A stretch of DNA of 64,000 nucleotides. It comes from Musa acuminata AAA Group (Eukaryota; Streptophyta; Magnoliopsida; Zingiberales; Musaceae). The stretch covers positions 19,472,501-19,536,500 of the forward strand of contig NC_088355.1 of the NCBI RefSeq assembly GCF_036884655.1, in the 5' to 3' direction. The notes beneath the pieces are model-generated. The model did no database searches. It worked only from the letters and a program-made list of their open reading frames with translations, and had not been told where the DNA came from. The translations under genes and the position numbers were made by a program. Shown in pieces: positions 23,989 to 34,857 of this stretch. Position 1 is the stretch's first letter, and the number at the start of each line of letters is the position of its first letter.

Positions 23989-26891
23989 AGTTTTTCATGA
24001 GTGCTTAATTTAGATAGTAGGAATAGGAAATAAAAAATTATTTTTCAATAATTATATCATGTTTTTCTTTTTAGCATCATTGAAAAATTAAAAATTTGAT
24101 CATGAAAAGTATATTGCTAGGATTTCATGCATGTTATGTTTTGAAATGTTGAATGATGTATGCAACATTAGGAATGATAATTATATGATATGTGATAATG
24201 CTTAGGATTAATCCATGCATGTGTATCTTGATGATTTTATGTCATGCATGAGTTTTTGAAGTAAATGTTTTTGGTCTAATCATTTTTATAATGAATTAAG
24301 ATGACATAGTACATGTACATTTATGTATGAATTTCTTGATAGTCTTTTGATGATAGATGTGATATCATGATGTGTTTGGTCTTGACGACTTCATGACGAA
24401 ACTTATGTTTCAATTTTAAATGATGATACATGTTTTCACAAAAGACTTGAATACCCTCACATGAAATCAATTCTATGAAATGGAAATGAATTTTCTATCC
24501 TATTGAGATTAATGAATTTATTTTACCAATCTTGTGAATCTCATAAAAATAAACATGATGAATATTTTGAAAATAAATGAGTGTATCATGCATTTGGTCT
24601 TAATGATTTCTCTTGAACATACTTTTTGAAATCATACTTGATAATGAATATCAAGATATTAAAAGGATGTTATCATGGAATCATGCTTGATGATTTGTTT
24701 TTTACCTTTCCGTCTTAAATGTTGACACTTGTTTTATTAAAGGTAAAGACATGCTTATAAGAAGCAAATCACATGAATAGAAATTTATAAAAATGAAATG
24801 TGATCCTCTATCTTATCGGCTTTTCAATAAATCTATGCTTGTCATGTATGAATTTATTGAATGTGACTTTGAGGATGATTTCAGATTTCACAAATGCTTG
24901 ATTCATACTTATGACATGAGACACATTTTAAATATGAATCATGTTCAATGCTTCAATCATGTTACATCTCTCTTAATTCATTTTGTTCTCCTAGATTTAT
25001 TTACCAAAGAGGAGAATCTTCCGAATGAATGAAATGATACAAATGAATCACTTATCGATATATCTTTTTAAAATATCTTTTTAATGTGATGTTGATAATT
25101 TGAGATGCCTATTGGAATTCATGACATGAGATAATTGAATCCTTGATTTACTCTTTATATGGCTTAAAAATAGATGTTTAAAATCTTGCTTGATGAGTTG
25201 TTTTATAAGATTTTACCTTTATGTCTTGAACTCTCATGCTTGTCTTGATTTGACATATAAAGACTAAGGCATGCTTAGATGAAAAAGAATCACTTAAAAA
25301 ATGTCTTCCCCATCTGATTGAGACTAATGATTTCATGATATTTTGTGAATCTCGAAATTGATTTTGATGACTTGATTATGAGTTTCAAGTTAACGATTTG
25401 ACTTGAATGTGTTTTATCTAAATCATAATCTTGATCTTGCAAAATTGGAATCACAAATAATATCTTTTGGTATTCATGAATTGATACTCACAATATGAAA
25501 GTATTGATATTCATGACTTGAATTTGATTGAAACATTACATGCTTAAATTAATCATTCTCCTATTTTTCAAAAATTCTTTAAATGCCTTATGTGATGATT
25601 GAAAATTAATTTACTTTATAATGAATCACAAATCATGACTTGATCTATGATATTGATATATTTAACCATGATCCTTGGTTGTATAATTCTTTTGCTCTAT
25701 TAAAAAGATTTGTCAAATGAATCATGTCCTTCTTGAATTTTTTTGATACCATGACATGATTTTGTAATATGGCTTGTATAATGATTAAATTTTTAGCCAT
25801 TGATTTTTTCCTTCTTTTCGATAATGATAAAGGGGGAGTTAGTTTACTAGCCTACATATTTCAAAGGAAGGAAAATTTGCTAGCTCGATCATTTCATTGA
25901 AAGAACTTGCTATCATGAACACTACCAATGAATTGCAAATCTTGCAATATAAAGAGAAGCAAAGAATTGCTATATCGAAAGAAGCAAAAAATGCAAAACT
26001 TAGAAAACTTGTAATATAATTGCTCTTGCCATGCTTTGTATCAAAAATAGGTTGATAGCTTTAAAAGCATCGCATTAAATTTTTTAGTGTATCGCAATGT
26101 ATCACATGTATCGCAAATTGAAAATTTTGAGACTATTATCATATCATGTTTAACAATTGATATCTTTCATGACATGATTTCTTTGCATTATTGTCTTGTA
26201 TGTATCATGTGATGATTGAAATATTGATTGATGCAAATTCATAGTTTATGTAAAAGTCTAAATCATTGGTTCCTCTCCTTCTTTTCGGCAATGACATAGG
26301 GGGAGAAAGATTGCTAGCTCAAGGCAAATGCTGGCTAGCTTGTACTCTTCCCTTCTTTTCGACAAAAACAAAGGGGAGAAAGCTTTTGCTAGTTAGAACA
26401 TGCAAAGAAAAGCAAAGTGCAATCTTGCACAAGAAGCAAGTATTGAATTGCCATGATTGAACTTAAGAATCTTGCTATGCTTTTATGCTTATATGTTGTG
26501 ATGAAAAGCTAGCTTGTATGTAGTAAAACTTGCATATCGTAAAAATTGCTAGCTTCTAGTCTAAAGAGAAGCAAACAGTTGCTATCTCAAGAAAAGCAAA
26601 CATGCTACAACTTGCACATCTTTAATTGCTAGGTTGCATGATGATAAAATTTGATACTATGTTTTTTATGCAATAAGTTGAATTCATCTCTCTAAACACA
26701 TAAGAGTTGGAACTTCTTTTTGTTGATGATAAAGAGGGAGAAGTATGTTGAGGTCATGTCATGATTTGATCATGACATGTTGCTTAGATTTTTGAATCCA
26801 AGAGTTTCTATCAATAAGGCATATTGATAGGGGGAGTTTGTTTAAACTCCGAGAGTTAAGGCTAACTCCGTCATTAAGTGGTTGTCATAAT
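23989..26891 (+). other. 3' non-coding region of S1
   Basis: AT-rich DNA with no long frame, dense in CATGA/TCATGAT motifs. From about 25820 it carries several polypurine motifs of the type GATAAAGGGGGAG (25826, 26289, 26366, 26730, 26826) and a GCTAGC/AAGCAAA-rich stretch (25860-26660). Multiple polypurine tracts ahead of the 3' LTR are a known Sirevirus trait. Confidence 0.8.
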
Positions 26892-26906
26892 AAAAAAGGG
26901 GGAGAT
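26892..26906 (+). other. polypurine tract of S1
   Basis: AAAAAAGGGGGAGAT lies directly against the 3' LTR start TGTTGAATCTCG; it primes plus-strand DNA synthesis. A GAGTTA...TAACTC stem lies just upstream (26853-26869). Confidence 0.9.
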
Positions 26907-28459
26907 TGTTGAATCTCGTATTTTGATGATGAAACCACTTGATATGTGTTTATGATTTAATCTGTGTTTTAAGTGATTCAAGATGCTTTGATCAGAATGA
27001 GACAATTAAAGCAGAAAAATCATGTTGTGCCGGAGGAACATGTTAGAAGATTGGATGTCGGGCCGGTGGATCGGTCGACATATCGACAGAAGGCTTCGTG
27101 CCGTGGATTCGGGCATCGGGCCAAGAAGAGCGGGTATTGCGCCAAGGATATCGGAGTTACGGAGTCAACTGGCCGATTGGGCAATAGGCCGCAAGAGAGG
27201 ACAATGCGCCAAAGAAACGGACGAAGCATCGTAGGTCCAATGACATGCCGGACAACTTGATTATTGCTTTGTATTAATTGTCTCGATCAAAGTTTTATTT
27301 TACATATGCAGGATTAACTACGATAGCTTGAAGACATAAAGCAAGTCTACCAGAGTCAAGTTCGATGGGTGTTCAAGAGTCTGAAGATTCGTCGGAGATG
27401 CTGCCGGAACCAACCGAGAAGGAATCGGGGACTTGTCAAAGTTTTCGAAAGTCCACCGGAGAGATCGTTGGAGGTTCGCAGAGATCACCGAGAAGGTTCG
27501 GCTACTCGCAGAACTCGCCACAAGACCGGGAGCCTGTTGGGAGTCCGTCGGAAGAAATCCGAGGGTGTATCGGAAGTCCGTCGGAAGTTCGTCGAAAAGC
27601 TCGCTAGAAGGAAACTCGACATTGCCGGTTAAAAACTTGCTTAGGACTATCTCTTAAGCTCGTAGTTTGTATGTAATTAGGGTTATGATTAAGGGTTAAT
27701 TCTATAACCCTGTTAGGGGCCTATTGGGCCCGAATTCGGACTGGTTTGGGCCAAGTTTGGAGCCCAACTAGTGAGCTGAAATAGTGTAGGCGGTGGCACT
27801 GCCCAGAACCCGAGAACTGAGCGGTGGCACTGCCCAGAACCCGAGAGGTCGGGTGGTAGTACCGCCAGTATACTGTCAGTGTCAGACACTGATAGGCGGT
27901 GGCACCGCCAACCTCAGAAACCCAAGAGAATTCAAAATTTGGAGCCCAAATTTGAATCCTCTTGGGGCTTATAAATACCCCTCAATTCTCAGTAGAGAAA
28001 ACAACCTTTTGAGGAGTAAAAAATTGAGATAAAGCCTTAGCAAAGTCTTTAGCAAGTCTTGTTTTTCAATTGCTTGAGTGTTCACCTCCTTCTTTCTCGT
28101 TGAAAACTTGTAAGAGTATGAACCACTTGCAAAAGGTTATAAGAGGGGTATTCGTCCTTCCCCTTCAAAGTGATTTGCTAGTGAAAGTTGGGAGTCTCTT
28201 CGAAGAAGGCTTCGCAAGTGGATGTAGGTTATTTTGACCGAACCACTTTAAATTGGCGTGTTCCTTGAATGTATGAGTTCTTACTTTCCTGAAATTGTTC
28301 TTTACACTACTGCAAGCTTTTGGTTTTCATCTACTCAAGTTACTATCGAAACGAAATCTCCTCGTATTTACGAATTCGTTTTTAAACTTACAAGTTTTAA
28401 TCCGCTGCACTAATTCACCCCCCCCCCCCCCCCCTCTTAGTGCCGCTCCGATCCTAATA
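26907..28459 (+). mobile_element. 3' LTR of S1
   Basis: It is 1553 bp, starting TGTTGAATCTCG. The last dinucleotide reads TA instead of CA. It contains the optional U3 block (about 26960-27295), CAGGATTAACTACGAT (27309), a GAAGTTCG quasi-repeat zone (27365-27610), palindromic GGCGGTGGCACCGCC units (27788-27910), a TATAAATA box (27970-27977) and the terminal hairpin with a poly-C loop (28406-28443). Confidence 0.9.
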
Positions 28460-28576
28460 GAAGAAACAAAATAACATGCATTCAATGCAATAATAGCTTC
28501 ATCGGGTAGATATAGGGTGACATCGCTAACAGCTACTACAGCAAGTTTTGCTCCATTGCCCATCTTGAGGTCAATT
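28460..28576 (-). pseudogene. copia C1: protease fragment
   Basis: Minus-strand remnant with MGNGAKLAV...VTLYLP and ACYFVSS, the region just before GAG-pre-integrase in copia polyproteins. It continues C1 on the far side of S1 and is cut at 28577 by the LTR of gypsy element G1. Confidence 0.7.
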
Positions 28577-28923
28577 TGATAAAACCCTTACGGATTCTAA
28601 GCTTGGGGTTGATCTCTTTAGGGGATCGGCCTCCTTGGAACTCTATAGGTGTTCTTTCCTCCAAGTTGTTACTAAAAAGATTCATTTATTCATTGAGAAA
28701 AGAGGATGAATACATGACTATTTATAGGGCTTCTAAACCCCAACTCCTAATAGGACTCCTACTTCTAACCAACTCCTAATGCTTCTCTAAGAAGCAACCT
28801 CCAAACTAATCATAACCTTAGCCAGCCTCTTCACCTCTTTAATAGGGGTCGGCTAAGTAGGTTTTACATGAATGTATCTTTCAATGAAACTCAATTAGAA
28901 CTCTCCTAGCTAGAGTCCTAACA
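28577..28923 (-). mobile_element. 3' LTR of gypsy element G1
   Basis: On the minus strand the tract AAAGAGGGCAGGTC is followed by TGTTAGGACTC..., with a CCTATAAATAG box (about 28717-28727) and an end ...GGTTTTATCA at 28577. Length is about 347 bp. The partner 5' LTR is absent from the window. Confidence 0.75.
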
Positions 28924-29650
28924 GACCTGCCCTCTTTAAATCAGCCTTGTCCTCGAGGTTGACGATCCATGAATTCTGGGAATTTGATCTTCAAGTCATC
29001 ATAATTCTCCCAAATGACATCTTCTGCTGGTAGGTTCACCCATTGTATTAGCACTTCAGTATTGGGTCGTTGTTGCCGAGTCACGATCTGTCGATCAATA
29101 ATGGCACTCGGTTGAGTCTGGAGTTCTCCTTGGGTTGTCATATTTGGTAGATGGCTTTTGGTTGTCTCGTTTTGTCCCAGCTTGAGCTTTAAACATGACA
29201 CATGGAAGATCGGATGAATTCGGGAGCTGGTGGATAAGTCCAATCTGTATGTTATCGCTTTGATGCACTCCAAAATTTGGTAGGGTCCATAAAAGTGAGG
29301 TGAAAGCTTCATAGATGCTCTACTCTGGATTGATATTTGCTTGTATGGCTAGAGCCATAGGAAGACCTAATCTCCTACTGAAAATTCTCTTTCGCCTTTG
29401 TATTGATCATATTACTATTTCATCCTTGCTTGAGCTGTAGTGAGATTATCTTTTAGCATCTTTAACATTTTGTCTATGTCCTGTAGTTCCCTGTCTACTT
29501 GTTCTACTTTAGAGGTGCCCAACATATATTTTGGGATCACAGGGGGAGGTCGGCCATACATAGCCTCATAGGGAGTACTATTCTTCATTCGTGACCTCTT
29601 CCTCATGCTCCTGGACCTCCTCCTCCATGTCTTTAAGAGGTTCAATCAGT
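28924..29650 (-). pseudogene. gypsy G1: integrase C-terminus with chromodomain
   Basis: Minus-strand Ty3/gypsy remnant. It contains NSTPYEAMYGRPPP, a DNA-binding segment ending KLSPHFYGPYQI...IHPIFHVSCLK, and a chromodomain-like end (VLIQWVNLPAEDVIWENYDDLK), as in chromoviruses. The frame is broken once near 29400. Upstream the sequence jumps directly to Gag zinc-knuckle sequence, so protease, RT, RNase H and most of integrase are deleted. Confidence 0.85.
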
Positions 29651-30129
29651 AGGAGGCAGCCCCTTTTGCAGCGATGATCGTGGTTCCATGGCTCGTCGTA
29701 ATGCCAACAAAGACCCTTTGATAATCGGTCACGTAGTTCTTCTCTTGTCAATTATTTTGGCAGCGAAGGATGGTTGGGAGCAAAAGGAGGTTTATATGCT
29801 GCGGGCCTAGGTGAGATTCTCATCCTCTGAGCATCTTGGTTGGGCCGTTCTTCTTATATTCGGGTGAAAGAAATCGTAGTTGTCACGGTACGAGGCTGCT
29901 GCGCCTTAACCTCCCGTTTTATCTCTGGCTTGAGTCATTCGATGAATGTTCCTAACAATTGATGATCAGTCCAATCACGAGCAAGGTAGGATAGCTTCTC
30001 AAACCTAGTTTTGTACTCTTGAATCGTAGAGGTTTGTCGAATCTTTTTGAGTTGGCTATCGATATTTTCATACTTCGTAAGTTCGAAATGATTCAGTAGT
30101 GTGTTCATAAATTGATTCCACGTCAGAGC
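29651..30129 (-). pseudogene. gypsy G1: gag, 3' part
   Basis: Minus-strand retrotransposon Gag with LTWNQFMNTLLNHFE, IQEYKTRFEKLS and a degenerate zinc knuckle (CWHYDEPWNHDHRCKRG, one Cys changed to Tyr). Element S2 interrupts it at 30129/30130. The upstream coding sequence resumes at 38409 and reads through in frame if S2 and one target copy are ignored. Confidence 0.85.
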
Positions 30130-32732
30130 TGTTAGGATCGAGAGCACTAAGAGGGGGGGGGGGGGTGAATTAGTGCAGCGGAAATCTTACAGCGATTAAA
30201 AACCAAAAGCTGCGTTCGTTCAAAAACTATTATGATGCAAAAGCTGATTCTCAGTTTGTATCTAAGTGCAGTTTGCGTCTAAGCGCAGATTGCGTCTAAG
30301 CGCAGTTTTGCGTCTAAGCGCAGTTTACGTCTAAACTCAGATTTACGTCTAAACGCAGTTTTACGTCTAAACACAGATTTACGTCTAAACGCAGATTTAC
30401 GTCTAAACGCAGTTTTACGTCTAAACGCAGATTTACGTCTAAACTCAGATTTACGTCTAAACTCAGATTTACGTCTAAACGCAGATTTACGTCTAAACGC
30501 AGTTTTACGTCTAGACGCAGATTTACGTCTAAACTTTGAAACTCGTTTGTATACTCGCAGAAGGCAGTATGCAGTTGAAATCAAGACGTAAACGTGAACT
30601 GAGATCTGATGATTGTGCGAGGAAAGCCGATTTACGTCTGAATGCAGATTCGGAAGAACAGCACTTAGAACTTGTTCGTGAAAGCGCAGAGAGCAGTAGT
30701 AATGAAGGAGGTTTGCAGTAATGATAAAGTGCTCGAGAATAAACGCAAACCAGAGATTTAGAGTGGTTCGGTCAGCCTTGACCTACTCCACTTTTGGCTT
30801 CCTCCACCGACGAGGTTGCCGACGTCAACTAGGTGCCTTCCTTCAATAGGCGAAGGCCAAACTGCCCTTTTACAATTTCTCTCCTTTTGACAGGCTCAGG
30901 AGACAACCTTTACAGACCTTTCTCTCCTCACTTTACAACTGAAAACTTGAAGAACAGAAGGAGGAGACTTAAAGGCTTTACAACACTTTTGAGCTCTTAG
31001 AATCACAGAAAAGATCAAGATTTCGGTGTAGGTCTGTATCTTTTCAGTGCTGAATGGGTGGGGTATTTATAGGCCCCAACCCAATTCAAAATTCGAGCTC
31101 AAAACGATCAAATCGATCAAATCGATTAAATCCCAGAATTCTGGGATCAGGCGGTTGCACCTCTTGACTGGAGAGGTGGCACCGCCTGGCAGAGCTCGAA
31201 GACTGAGCTCAGGCGATTGCTCCTCTCTGCCAGAGCTCGAAGACTGAGCTCGATGGTTGCATCACCTGGCAGAGCTCGAAGACTGAGCTCGGTGGTTGCA
31301 CCGCCTGGCAGAGCTCGAAGTCTGAGCTCGGTGGTTGCATCACCTGGCAGAGCTCGAAACTGAGCTCAGGCTGATGCACCTCTCTGCCAGAGCTCGAAGA
31401 CTGAGCTCGGTGATTGCATCACCTGGCAGAGCTCGAGACTGAGCTCAGGCTGATGCACCTCTCTGCCTGAGCTCGAAGACTGAGCTCGATGGCTACTGCA
31501 TCGCCTGGCAGAGCTCGAAACTTGAGCTCTGGCGGTGCAACCTCTTGACAGAGGAGGTTGCACCGCCCAGTCTAGCTCGAAGACTGAGCTCTGGGCGGTT
31601 GCACCTCTTGGCTGGGGCGGTTGCACCTCCCAGCCTCGCAGCCCTGGCGGTTGCACCTCCTGGCTGGGGCGGTTGCACCTCCCAACCTCACAGCCCTGGC
31701 GGTTGCACCTCCTGGCTGGGGCGGTTGCACCGCCCAATCTCGCTGGGAGACATAGCCTGGGCGGTTGCACCTCTTGGCTGGGGCGGTTGCACCTCTTTTA
31801 CTATTCCAGCTCACTTGGTTTGGCTCCAAACTTGGTCCAAACCAGTCCGAACTTGGGCCTAATTGGCCCCTACTTGGGTTATAAGATTAACACCTAATCC
31901 TAACCCTAATTAACGTGCTAACTATGAATTTAAAGACATTTTCTAAGCTATTACAAAGTCCGCAAGTCAAGACTTCTTCTAGCGAGCTTCCGGCAAACTT
32001 CCGGCGGTCTTCCGATGAACTCTCGGAAACCATTCTGCGGACTCCCGGCAAGCTCCTAGACTTCACGATTTGATCTTAGCGAGTTCCAACGAGCTTCGTC
32101 GGCAAGCTCCGATCTTTCTCGGCGAGCTCCGTGAACTTCCAACGAACCTTCCGGCGAGCTTCCGAAAAACCCTTCGGCAAGCTCCCAACTCATTCTCGGC
32201 TAGTTCCGGTAGCATTCCCGACGAACCTTCGGACTTCCGTCGAACTCTCGAACTCGCAACAAATCCTTCGCGCTTGACTCCGACACTTTGTTTCGCTTTA
32301 TGTCTTCATTGTTATCATAGTTAATCCTGCACAACAAAACAAAACTTCAATCGAGACAATTAATCCTAAGCAATTAACCAAGTTGTCCGACATGTCATTG
32401 GTCCCTCGACGCTTCGTCCGATTCTTTGGCGCATCGTCCTCTCGTGCAGCCTATTGCCCAATCGGCCAGTTGACTCCGCAACTCCGATATCCTTGGCACA
32501 ATACCCGCTCTTCTTGGCCCGATGCCCGAGTCCACGGCCCGAAGCCTTCTGTCGATACGCCGACCGATCCACCGGCCCGACGTCCAATCTTCTGACATGT
32601 TCCTTCGGCACAACATGATTTTCCTGCTTTAATTGTCTCATCCTGATCGAAGCATCCTGCGTCACTCAAAACGCAGATTAAATCATAAACATATATCAAG
32701 TGGTTTTCATCATCAAAATACGAGATTCAACA
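30130..32732 (-). mobile_element. 3' LTR of S2
   Basis: 2603 bp. Minus-strand order: TGTTGAATCTCG start, optional U3 block (32665-32366), GTTAATCCTG block, GAAGTTCG-type zone (32280-31975), palindromic array (31800-31140) with alternating GAGCTCGAAGACTGAGCTC units, TATAAATA (31071-31064), 18-bp array (30536-30262), and terminal hairpin with a poly-G/C loop (about 30172-30145). It carries ATCGATTAA and a small insertion that the 5' LTR lacks. Confidence 0.95.
30262..30536 (-). repeat. 18-bp tandem array in the S2 3' LTR
   Basis: About fifteen copies of an 18-bp unit close to TTTACGTCTAAACGCAGA, with CTCAG/CGCAG and TTTT/ATTT variants. It lies between the TATA box and the LTR end, hence in R/U5. 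A six-residue periodic frame (RRKSAF type) results from the period and is not taken as a gene. Confidence 0.9.
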
Positions 32733-32747
32733 ATCTCCCCCTTTTTG
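32733..32747 (-). other. polypurine tract of S2
   Basis: On the minus strand a run AAAAAGGGGGAGATT abuts the 3' LTR start. Just upstream lies the perfect stem GGAGTTAA-GT-TTAACTCC (32770-32787). Confidence 0.9.
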
Positions 32748-34857
32748 ATGATGACAACCACTTGATGACGGAGTTAAACTTAACTCCCGGAGTTTAAACA
32801 AACCCCCCCTATCAATATGCCATATTGATAGAACCTTGAATTCAAACTGAATTCAAGTCATTGCAATATTCATCATGAATACTTGCAATACGTCAACATG
32901 AACATATGCATAAACTTATGCATCACATGTCATGTCATCAACATACTTTCATCAACATACTTCTCCCCCTTTGTCATCAACAAAAAGGAGAAGTATCACA
33001 ATCAAGTGTTTGTGATATAGATTCAACTCATTGCATGAAAAACATAGTATCAAGTTTTATCATCATGCAATCTTGGAGCTAGAAGATTTAGCAAGTGTTA
33101 TATCATGCTTAGAACATTCATGCTATCAAGTTTTAGATATTCAAGTTTTATAACATATAAGATAGCACTTTTGGTAATGTTCAAGATAGCAAGTTCTATA
33201 TTATGCAAGCTAGCAAATTAGAGATGTTCAAGAAGGCAACTCTTGCTTCTTGAAAATTTTGCTCATTTTGCTAGATGCGCAAGTTAGCATTTTTGCCTCT
33301 TGAGATAGGCAAGATAGCACATTTGCTTCTTTTGAGATAGCAACTTTTTGCTTCTCTTTAGACCAACAAGCTAGCAATTTTTATGATATACAAGTTTCAC
33401 AATATATAAGCTAGCAAAAATTTCGAAAGCAAATGCAAGATAAATTTCTTGTGTAAGCTCATGATTCTTGCTTCCTATTGCAATGTGCAAATTGCAAGTT
33501 TTGCTTCTTGAGATATTCAAGATAGTGATGTTCAAGAAGACAATTTTTCTTCTTGAAATAAGCAAGTTAGCAATCTTTGCTTCTTAAAATAGGCAAGCTA
33601 GCAATCAAGTTTTTGCATCTTCTTGACTTGTACAAGCTAGCTATCTCCCCCTTTGTCATTGTCAACAAGGGAAAAACCCTTTACATCAATTTCTAAATCA
33701 TGACAAAGGTAAGTAATCATTCTTATTTGTGCATCATTATAGTTTCAATGCACAAATTCATTAACATTACATTTCAAAAAATTTATGCATGATACTGAAA
33801 AATCAATCATCATCATGAGCATATCAAACATGATATTCAAGCATTCATGATATATCATTTTGGCAGCATGATCATAGATATTCAAACGATGGTATCTAGA
33901 ATTCATTACATCCTATTATGCATGATCATTAACTCCTCATTTGTATTTCATGCATTATTTCATTTCATCTCATAAGGAATATCAAGAAGAGTTATTGGAT
34001 GATGAGATAAATATTTTATGAATACACAGAATATCATAAGTGTTTCATGTATTCATATTATCACATGAAGCATATTATCATTTTTACGATTCATAACATG
34101 AATAACGTTATTACTATTTCATCAAAATCAGTTTCGAGATTCACATAATATCATGAAATCATTCATCTCGATAAAATGGGAAAAACATTTTCTTTTTAAG
34201 TGATTCTTTTAACACATCATAAAAAAGAAAAACTCATTCATAATTCAAGTGATTTACAAGATATCATAAATGAATTTATCACTTGTATTTCACCAAAATT
34301 GAGAACTCTTAGAGATAGAAAATGATTGAAGCATTTAATCTGATTGAAGAATGATTCATATTTAAAGTGTAGCATTTGTCAAATCTGAAATCATCAAGTA
34401 TAACTTTAATATTTTCATTGCAACATTAAGCAAGGTTTCATTGAACATAATTTTGAATGATTCTTATAAATGCCTAAAACTTCTTTAGTTTTAATTTATG
34501 ATTGACTTTATAATAGCATGCTCAAATCTTTATTCTTATGTCAAAACCATACATTATATTTAATAAACAAAGACAATGAAAAATATCAAGCCTTTCAGAC
34601 AAAAGCCATGTATCGTCATTGAAAAGCAATATGAAAATCATCAAAATATACATTCTTGCTTCTCAAGCACATAAGATTAATCTCACTAGGTGTAAAATCA
34701 TTAGATTTCTATCTTGCATTAACATAAGACATGCAATTTTCATTATCATTTTCAAGATTACAAGCATGATCATATTTTTGTATTTTCATTGTTAAATTAT
34801 TAAAAATATAATTTTCAAGAAAATTTAAAGAAAAAGAAAAGTGCATCATGAAAAGCA
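32748..34857 (-). other. 3' non-coding region of S2
   Basis: AT-rich. It contains polypurine motifs seen on the plus strand as CTCCCCCTTTGTCAT (32963, 33643) and a GCTAGC/TTGCTTCT-rich domain (about 33060-33640). There is no supported frame. Confidence 0.8.

Larger units (their letters stand above)
22541..28459 (+). mobile_element. Sirevirus-like gag-only retrotransposon S1 (5' LTR truncated)
   Basis: Order: partial LTR (22541-22993), tRNA-Met primer site, gag (23044-23988), 2.9 kb of non-coding DNA with repeated polypurine motifs, final polypurine tract, full LTR (26907-28459). No protease, integrase, RT or RNase H is present in any frame of the 3.9 kb interior. The 5' LTR has lost its first 1.1 kb, so no target duplication can be read. 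It splits the protease/GAG-pre-integrase region of C1. Confidence 0.9.

Noticed and set aside
24793..25032. 79-codon frame in the S1 non-coding region
   Set aside because: No family resemblance, not kept in S2 or S5; chance frame in AT-rich DNA.
30279..30584. Minus-strand frame of RRKSAF-type six-residue repeats (also 35967-36272)
   Set aside because: It is the translation of the 18-bp LTR array; the period is a multiple of three so the frame stays open. It is not treated as a protein.
31366..31897. Overlapping frames on both strands rich in GATAP/QPPG or GGCTSW repeats (also 37102-37573)
   Set aside because: They arise from GCGGTTGCACC palindromic units in the S2 LTRs. Both strands read open equally, which signals repeats and not coding.
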